Shown piece by piece: positions 58,301 to 64,000 of a stretch of DNA of 64,000 nucleotides. The DNA lies in contig QNQO01000515.1 of NCBI GenBank assembly GCA_003290165.1, forward strand, positions 620,001 through 684,000, written 5' to 3'. A program made the translations under genes and the position numbers. Origin of the DNA: Berberis thunbergii. Taxonomy: Eukaryota > Streptophyta > Magnoliopsida > Ranunculales > Berberidaceae. The number at the start of each line of letters is the position of its first letter. The first letter of the stretch is position 1. The notes under the pieces are model-generated. The model saw only the letters and a list, made by a program, of their open reading frames with translations. It had not been told where the DNA came from and ran no database searches.

Positions 58301-58650
58301 TTCAAACTTGCTGAATGGCCCAACATGGTCAATATTCTCAATAGGTAATCAACATAATTGCAGCTCAGTACTATTAAAAAATTAATCTGCTTTCAGTTAA
58401 TCCCTTATAGCTGGACTGACGTTTTCTCTGCATCAGCATAAATGGTAATGTGCCAATGAAGCAAAAATGGATCGCTCAGTCTGCAACTGTAATCCCACTT
58501 GAAATCCTCAATTACTTGTGGAGTCAACCAGATGGGAAAGAATACTTGTACTCTGCGATTCAGGATTTTTGCCGAAAATTCAATGAGAGCCCCTTTAATA
58601 TCATGGAGCTAAAAGATCGTGTGGCTCAATACTGTGCGGAGAAAGTATAA
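52377..58650 (+). CDS. Probable mitochondrial protein with three RRM-like folds, seven exons
   Basis: Exons: 52377-52431, 52505-52655, 56113-56947, 57274-57573, 57665-57967, 58088-58344 and 58437-58650. All borders are GT/AG and the phases chain into 704 codons. The N-terminus MALSRLFLAGESLHLQRRG plus an Arg/Ser-rich stretch looks like a mitochondrial presequence. Residues ~70-100 (YMEQHPGVFPKAKQVQNMVG, GSWYILKDIL) form a compact helical motif. Residues ~110-345 are Ser/Asn-rich and disordered. Then come RRM-like folds: TILLVRFLQ ... AYVIFK (~385-480), TVKVKELPHEI ... AYIEFE (~500-585) and TVIRISNVPEYEKDMI ... DVHFK (~590-675), then a helical tail. I know no named family member. RNA binding in mitochondria is inference. 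The acceptor at 56113 was chosen for phase; one at 56096 is out of frame. Confidence 0.75.
53764..53960 (-). pseudogene. LINE ORF2 C-terminal tail
   Basis: One minus-strand frame reads NFWAIWQERSGQIFGEGKYI, SIWQLGVTLN and LADLVSGWVTLYRNLP before a stop, the usual end of plant L1-type ORF2 proteins. Confidence 0.65.
54480..55946 (+). pseudogene. LINE 3' half (RT end, RNase-free tail, zinc-binding domain)
   Basis: Fragments in several frames are collinear with plant LINE ORF2: TYLGLPLGAKFKDSRV (54520), RIEKSMRNLLWGNSPTSKTY, WRLGSETEALWRK, RIQFLDHKWVG with LQTRKLSFPA, FTVKDGYAEV, PPRVCFLLWAITMGVLTVDK, FVLCGVAQETIDHLLF and RMFDWGDIVHN. The coding end is followed at ~55940 by an A-run, as in LINE 3' ends. 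A ~27-base tandem repeat (GGCATCGCGAGTCTCAAAGG) lies near 54920. Many stops make it dead. Confidence 0.78.
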
Positions 58651-58839
58651 AGTTATAGTACGATAATTTTGTTCATATCCATTTTGGTAGATTATATCAT
58701 TATCATCAAAATGGACTGACAAGGTTCCCAAGCTCTGACATATTTGTTATTTGAAAGTTGAGACCAGCTTGGAGTTGATTAATATCCACAGCAATTGATC
58801 TATATTCCTTCTTTGTAACATCATTTCCTATTGTAGAAA

Positions 58840-60257
58840 GGCGGCGACTATATCACAATTCACACCACCATTTTCTCTCTCACACTATTCTACTCTCTCG
58901 TACCATCTACTTTCTTTCTCACACTATCATATTTTTTCACACCACCTATATAAACAAAAATCATCCATTTTTTTCTCTCACCATTTAAATCGACAATGGT
59001 TTCTCCCTCAACATTCGAAATTTTTTGCAAATCTCTCTCCACACTCAAATCTCTTGTAAATCTCCTTCCTCTCCCTCGAAAACTCTCAAAGTCGAAATTC
59101 TTAAACTCAAACTCAATAAATATGCATAACTTAACATAATAGTGAAACTCAAACTCAAAATGAAAAAAACGCAAAATAGGGTAACTTTTGATCAATTTAA
59201 ACTCTCAATTGAGACTGATTCTCAACCTCATCATAACCAATATTGTAGTACTCTTAGTTATCTAATAAACACAACTTGAATAATTTGAAAATGTTTTTAA
59301 ATGAGCAAGTTATGGTCATTTTATTAAAGTCGCACAAATCTATTTCACAATGAAAACATGATAATGTTCATGACTTTCGGCCAACTTATGTGTTCGATCA
59401 AGACCGATTCTCAAGATGATCAAAACACAAAAGTTGTAGTATTATGAGTTATCTAATGAAAACAACATGAATCACTTAAAAATGTTTTTAAATGAGCAAG
59501 TTATGATCATTTTACTAAAGTTGCACAATCTTTCCGAAAACAATTTTGTTCGCAGATTGCATGGCGGGATATCTCGGATGCCCCGCATTGCACAATGCGA
59601 ATAGGAAATTTTTTCGGACAAATTGTGCGACTTTAGTAAAATGACAATAACTTGCTAATTTCAAAACATTTTCAGATGATTCAAGTCATGTTTATTAGAT
59701 AACTCAGATTACTACAACTTTTGTGTTTTGATCAACTTGAGAATCACTCTCGATCAAGAACATATGTTGGCTGAAAATCAGAAACACTATTCCGTTTTAC
59801 ATTTTTCGGATAGATTTGCGCGACTTTAGTAAAATGATCAGAACTTGCTCATTTCAGAACATTTTCAAGTGATTCAAGTTGTGTTTATTAGATAACTCGA
59901 AGTACTACAACTTATATGTTTTGATCAACTTAAGAATCGGTCTTGATAAGTTGGCCGAAAGTCAAAAACACTATCCCATTTTCATTGCAAGATAGATTTG
60001 TGCAACTTTAGTAAAATGATCATAACTTGTATATTTCAAAACATTTTCAAATGATTCAAGTTGTGTTTGTTAGATAACTCATAGTGATACAACTTTTGTT
60101 TTTTGATGAACTTGAGAATCAGTCTTAATTGAGGGTTTAAATTGTTAGAAAGTTACCATGTTTTACGTTTTTTTTTTTTTGAGTTTGGATTTCTCTATTA
60201 TGCATATTTATTGGTGGTGTGAGAAAGATGAAATGGTAGTATAGTGTAGTCGTTGCC
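58840..60257. mobile_element. Foldback-type element with long imperfect inverted arms (1.4 kb)
   Basis: The ends GGCGGCGACTA and, complemented from the right, GGCAACGACTA match, and the homology continues through whole arms of ~700 bases meeting near 59573. Each arm consists of tandem ~190-base units containing TTAGTAAAATGATCATAACT and TTATTAGATAACTC; two units face left and three face right. Flanking 9-mers TTGTAGAAA and TCGAAGAAA match at 7 of 9 positions, compatible with a Mutator-type 9-bp duplication. There is no coding sequence. Confidence 0.72.
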
Positions 60258-61596
60258 TCGAAGAAATGCAATCTCCAACACTTCAATTATGAGATTTTGG
60301 ATCAAATTTGTATGTATGGCTTTACTTCTTTTAATGAACTGCCATCATTTCCGAGTATGCCATTGTAGGTAATACTGTAAGGAATTGGTAAGAATATGGG
60401 GAAAAGAAAAAGTGAATCGTTTCAGCAAAATCATAATTCAACATAATTACACTAAATTAGTTCCTTACGTTTGATACGTCAAAAGTGAGGTTGGAATGGC
60501 TTGAATGAAGAATTGTTAAGAATATGAGGAAAATGTAAAGGCAGTGATTTTTTACACCATCACTCGTGTCTTTCTGTTTAACGCCATCACTTATTTTGTC
60601 AAACACCACTACATGCTCTTTAACATTGGCAACATCCCTTGCCTTCTTTTTCTTCTTCTATGTCATTTCTTTACTTTCCTCCACTATTCTTTCTATCTTC
60701 TTCTCATATCTCACCCTGATGTCGCAGCTAAAGGGTAAGGATGATCAACTGAGAGGGGGGGAGGGGGGGGGGGGGGGGGGGAATGACGATCACCCTCTCC
60801 CTCACCCACCCTTTTAGTTGAGGGATCAAGATGAGAGGATAATAGAAAGAACATGAAGAGAGAAAAAAAATTGATAAAGAAGACAAAGAAGGGAGCCGTG
60901 GGCAGCAACACCACCATTGTTCCGTGTTCTCTGCTCTTTAGAAAAGAGGGTGAGAGAGATAAAGAGGAATAGAGAAGGGAAAAAAGGCTTCAAAGCGGTG
61001 GTATCCTTTAGCTCAAAAAAAATATATTGGTGTCATCAAAGAGGAGATTATGACGGATTCAAAAGTCCTAGCCAAACGTAAAGTCGATATTAAATGGAAA
61101 ATTTGAGGCTGGATATGGCATGAATGAAATAAAAAACTTTGGAATGAAAAATTTTGGTACGATTGAAACCTGTTGGAATCCTTTTTTCAGTAATGAAAGA
61201 AAATTGAAATTTTGCTCTTCTAAGGAATGAGGAACAATGAAGACCATAATCAAATTCAGTATCCATGCCTTTATAGAGCACCGAATACAGGCAAGGAACA
61301 ATGATCACGATTATAGTTCCTGTACCCCACACATGGTTTTTCAAATATCAAACACTACGAAAACACACATAGCAAAACTAAAAACTGGAAAAGCAAACAT
61401 CTGGCGTATGAGTTTGTTCTAACAAGCAAGATGTCACACAACCACGACTTACGAAAAATTTTCCTTTCAGCACCCATTAGTTTTTTCCCTGTTACTTTCA
61501 ACTCATGAACACATACGCATAAGCATTCACAAATACACAATACATTACTCAGGCAACAGAGCAAAAGGGGAAACCATGAATCTTTACTAAAAACAT
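60258..61596. other. Interval without recognisable gene
   Basis: About 1.3 kb with a G19 run at 60763-60781 and purine-rich stretches; short frames only. Nothing recognisable on either strand. Confidence 0.5.
60763..60781. repeat. G19 homopolymer
   Basis: Nineteen consecutive G follow GAGAGGGGGGGA; very likely able to form a G-quadruplex and prone to sequencing length error. Confidence 0.9.
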
Positions 61597-61766
61597 TTTT
61601 TTTGGAAAGCGAGCTGAGTTTTTATAGGATTCCATAACCTAACAATAAGGTGTGACCTACAGGTCAACACCATAAGAAACTAACCATGCCGCCGGCGGGT
61701 CTCGAACCTAGGACGTGGGAGATAAACCCACATAGCCCTAACCACTCTACCATAACACCATTGGCA
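61597..61766 (-). mobile_element. tRNA-derived SINE
   Basis: On the minus strand an A box (TGGTAGAGTGGTTAGG) and B box (GGTTCGAGACC) lie in tRNA-like spacing, followed by a ~90-base body ending GCTCGCTTTCC and an A-run (T-run on plus at 61599). AAACAT occurs at both borders, a possible short duplication. It lies ~140 bases downstream of the RPL14 stop codon. It is a different family from the SINE at 15101. Confidence 0.75.
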
Positions 61767-61906
61767 AACATGTCTAATGTTAACTAAAGCTCACGAGCAA
61801 AATCAGGTCTAATCCAAACACTTGATCTAATTGCTTTCAAATCAGTAACAATTTGATGATAATTAACAATATAAAACTATCGCAAAATTGAGATTTAAAC
61901 TAGATA

Positions 61907-62495
61907 TCATGCAGCCAGATTCTTCAACTTTGCAAGTTCTTGCTTGATTGCTGCACCTCTCTGCATAAACAAATTTGATACCATCAGTCAATTACAAGAC
62001 AAGTGTACGTGCTAAAGTTTATTAATGAAATTTTATACATGGATGTAAAGAATGTGGTAAAATGAAACAACCCACACCCACATAACACAGCGCATTTACA
62101 TGCAAGCACAGAACATGATAGCCAAAGGCAGAATAAAACATGTAAACAAACTTTGATCTTGGCTAGCATGATTTTGAACCTATCAAAGTCATTCAAAGAA
62201 GCTCTCTTCTTCTGCACAATCAGCTTTCTTCCCCAAGAGCTGTTATCCCATTTGTTCTTGACATCTAAAATCATAATAAAACAGTACGATTAACAGTGGA
62301 ATAGTACTCCAATAGATAAGGAAAGATTCAGGATTCAATGGCAGAAACTTGATCTGGGCTCTCACCTGCAGCCTCCATTGCCTTAATCAGGGTCTTCTTT
62401 TTGGGAATCCTATTGATATCAATCTTGATATAAGTCAAGGAAAGTCTCTTGAAATTTATTTGACCTCTCACCATATCAAGGGCATCAACTAGAGC
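61907..62495 (-). CDS. RPL14: 60S ribosomal protein L14 (eL14), last three exons
   Basis: Exons (minus): 62495-62366 ([37 protein letters not shown]), 62264-62152 ([38 protein letters not shown]) and 61960-61907 ([17 protein letters not shown], stop). Phases match across both introns. The gene should begin MPF... with a KOW-like fold, but no 5' exon is visible up to 64000, so the first exon or exons lie beyond the window or the gene is a truncated copy. eL14 is a component of the large cytosolic ribosomal subunit. Intact introns argue against a processed pseudogene. The tail [12 protein letters not shown] differs from the usual basic end, so a diverged paralogue is possible. The exon 62264-62152 donor is GTTTGT, weaker than usual. 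Confidence 0.88.
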
Positions 62496-63411
62496 CTGCC
62501 AAGGCATATTAATACAAATGAGTTGAAGGACAAAACATCAATTAAACCAAACTGAAACGGGACACGTTCAATAACATTCTGTAAAAAAAACACCCAAATG
62601 GATGAATCAATAAAAGATACAAGAGCAGAGTTCACATGAGAATGCAAACTTAAATAAGTATAGGTGTAAGTGATTATACAGAAAATTTAATAAATGGTCT
62701 GTTTAAATGCATTTTACATATGGTTGTGTATTTCCAAAATGCATTACCCTTCACTTGTGAGTCATGTGTGAAATTTTCAATGCATGCATTGTTCCAGGCA
62801 CAAAACAAACTATAAAACAGAACATTACAAAATTAAAATAGCAATTCCATTGGTAGTATAATAAACTCTGTCTTTGGTGCTATTTATACGTTATTTTAGG
62901 ACTGTTGCGACTTGTTCGAGGCCTGATCAAAATGGGCATGTTTGAGAGGCACAGAGAATCACCTTTTTGTTATTGCCAACCTTCAATGCAAGTAAAATGC
63001 AATAAATTAATTTGGACACATTTGCTTTGCAAATTGGCTTTTTATTGAACATAATTTAAATAGATAAAACGCTTCTGATCATGGTGAGACAAATGAACCC
63101 AAGTAAAAAAAACCATTGGAATGATCTGCAACATTTCAATGACTGACCTGAGCAGGTTAGACCACGTTGCTCATGACCAACCCACCCGACTGTCTCTAGG
63201 CTCTAGCTAAGGTCTTACTAGACTCTTACTCAAGTCATCAGATTCCCACTAGGTTTAGGTTTAGGTTTAGGTTAATGTTAGTTTGGGGTCCAACCTCTCT
63301 TTTTTTTGGATTGAAGCATCTATTTAATATATATTAGAAATAGCTATTACACTAGTAGCTAAGTCATGAGATTTTCAGTCAAGAGTTCTATTAATATAAT
63401 TACAAAATCAC
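62496..63411 (-). other. Upstream intron or flank of RPL14
   Basis: No exon is seen in these ~900 bases. A short telomere-like tract lies at 63251-63273. Confidence 0.45.
63251..63273. repeat. Short telomere-like (TTTAGG)n tract
   Basis: The 6-base unit AGGTTT is repeated almost four times. The plant telomere unit is TTTAGGG, so this is a variant or chance simple repeat. Confidence 0.5.
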
Positions 63412-63741
63412 TGGGGATGAAAATTAAGCAAACGTCTAATATTAATAATCAACGGCTTCCACACCCATTTTGCTATAGTACAAGGTTGGGAATGATCATC
63501 ATGGAGGATGAAGGTGAGAGTCTCTGAATCTCCTAGAAGAAAACACGTGTTCCATTACTTGGCTTGGATAAGTTGTAAAGTTGCTTATGTTGCATAACAT
63601 TCGGCCATTGTGTTGTCAACAACCTTGCTTTCAATTGTATTAGCTACTCTAACTAGCACTTCACCTTGCAAAGAGACCATAAAGATACCAATGAAACCTT
63701 GTAGTGATCTGGCATAAAAACTAGCATCATAAGTGATGATA
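63412..63741 (-). pseudogene. LINE-associated RNase H (RVT_3-type) fragment
   Basis: One minus-strand frame with two stops reads YDASFYARSLQGFIGIFMVS, then LVRVANTIESKVVDNTMAEC, ATLQLIQAK, LLGDSETLTFILHDD and WKPLIINIRRLL. The first Asp (DAS), Glu (AEC) and second Asp (GDS) of the RNase H active site are all present. Such domains end many plant LINE ORF2 proteins. It lies upstream of the RPL14 exons. Confidence 0.65.
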
Positions 63742-64000
63742 CATAAAAGCGATCACACCCCTGAGCCGTACAGTGTCATGATGATCTCGAGTAATTACGA
63801 CTTCAAATTAATGTCAGCCCAACACTGATCCGGCCCAAGCGGGTTTAAGCCCGCCTAACTCTAGTCCGCCAGGCGGATCCAAACTCTCACAACATGCTAG
63901 GCCCACATGTCTCACAACTATCCTCAATACCTGTAAGCCCTTTTCAGGCAAAATATCTTGAGGATTAACTTCAGACGGGCAACTACAGTTGCTCTCAAAC
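63742..64000. other. Right edge, unassigned
   Basis: GC-richer sequence with AAGCGGGTTTAAGCCCGCC, a local palindrome near 63838-63856. It may belong to a repeat continuing beyond the window. Confidence 0.3.

Noticed and set aside
1..64000. Search for CRISPR arrays, operons, phage, organellar or bacterial genes
   Set aside because: None found; spliced genes and plant retroelements account for the window, and no novel multi-gene system is evident.

Overview
The window is nuclear DNA of a flowering plant, most likely a eudicot. Genes are split by GT-AG introns, intergenic DNA is AT-rich, and most of the sequence is nested, decayed transposable elements of plant families. I see no bacterial, organellar, rRNA, tRNA-gene or CRISPR content, and I cannot name the species.

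Layout. 1-8105 (minus) is an endogenous pararetrovirus (Caulimoviridae-like) in circularly permuted form: the start of its reverse transcriptase occurs at both ends, about 7.58 kb apart, around one promoter/leader region. An inverted scrap of its leader follows (8103-8200). 8284-9692 is a TRIM-like miniature LTR element with three LTR copies. About 9860-14606 (minus) is a wrecked Ty1/copia element whose integrase is split by a 925-bp hAT-type element (12521-13445, 8-bp duplication). 14728-15818 is a second hAT element with a transposase remnant, itself split by a tRNA-derived SINE. 15.8-20.7 kb holds no recognisable host gene, only repeats and a LINE fragment. 20770-25219 (minus) is a copia element bounded by a 5-bp duplication.

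Host genes. (1) 25987-37208 (minus): a complete ten-exon gene for a COP1-interacting protein 7 (CIP7)-like protein; the exon phases chain into a 1019-codon reading frame. A Tourist-like MITE (37504-37831) and a chromodomain Ty3/gypsy element (37880-43485, minus) lie directly upstream. (2) 52377-58650 (plus): a seven-exon gene for a 704-aa protein with a probable mitochondrial presequence and three RRM-like folds; its 3.5-kb second intron is full of LINE pieces. (3) 61907-62495 (minus): the last three exons of a 60S ribosomal protein L14 gene; the 5' exon or exons are not found in the window.

Between genes 1 and 2 lies a copia element on the plus strand (44106-51183), interrupted by a 1.8-kb unclassified insertion. 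After gene 2 comes a 1.4-kb inverted-repeat (foldback) element (58840-60257). A SINE, a LINE RNase H fragment and simple repeats fill the right end.

The three host genes are unrelated housekeeping or regulatory genes, not a pathway. The most unusual material is the permuted pararetrovirus locus with its inverted leader copy, the foldback element, and the repeated-RRM gene, whose first two RRM-internal introns sit at equivalent positions. All exon and element borders were read by eye from splice signals, phase and target-site duplications.
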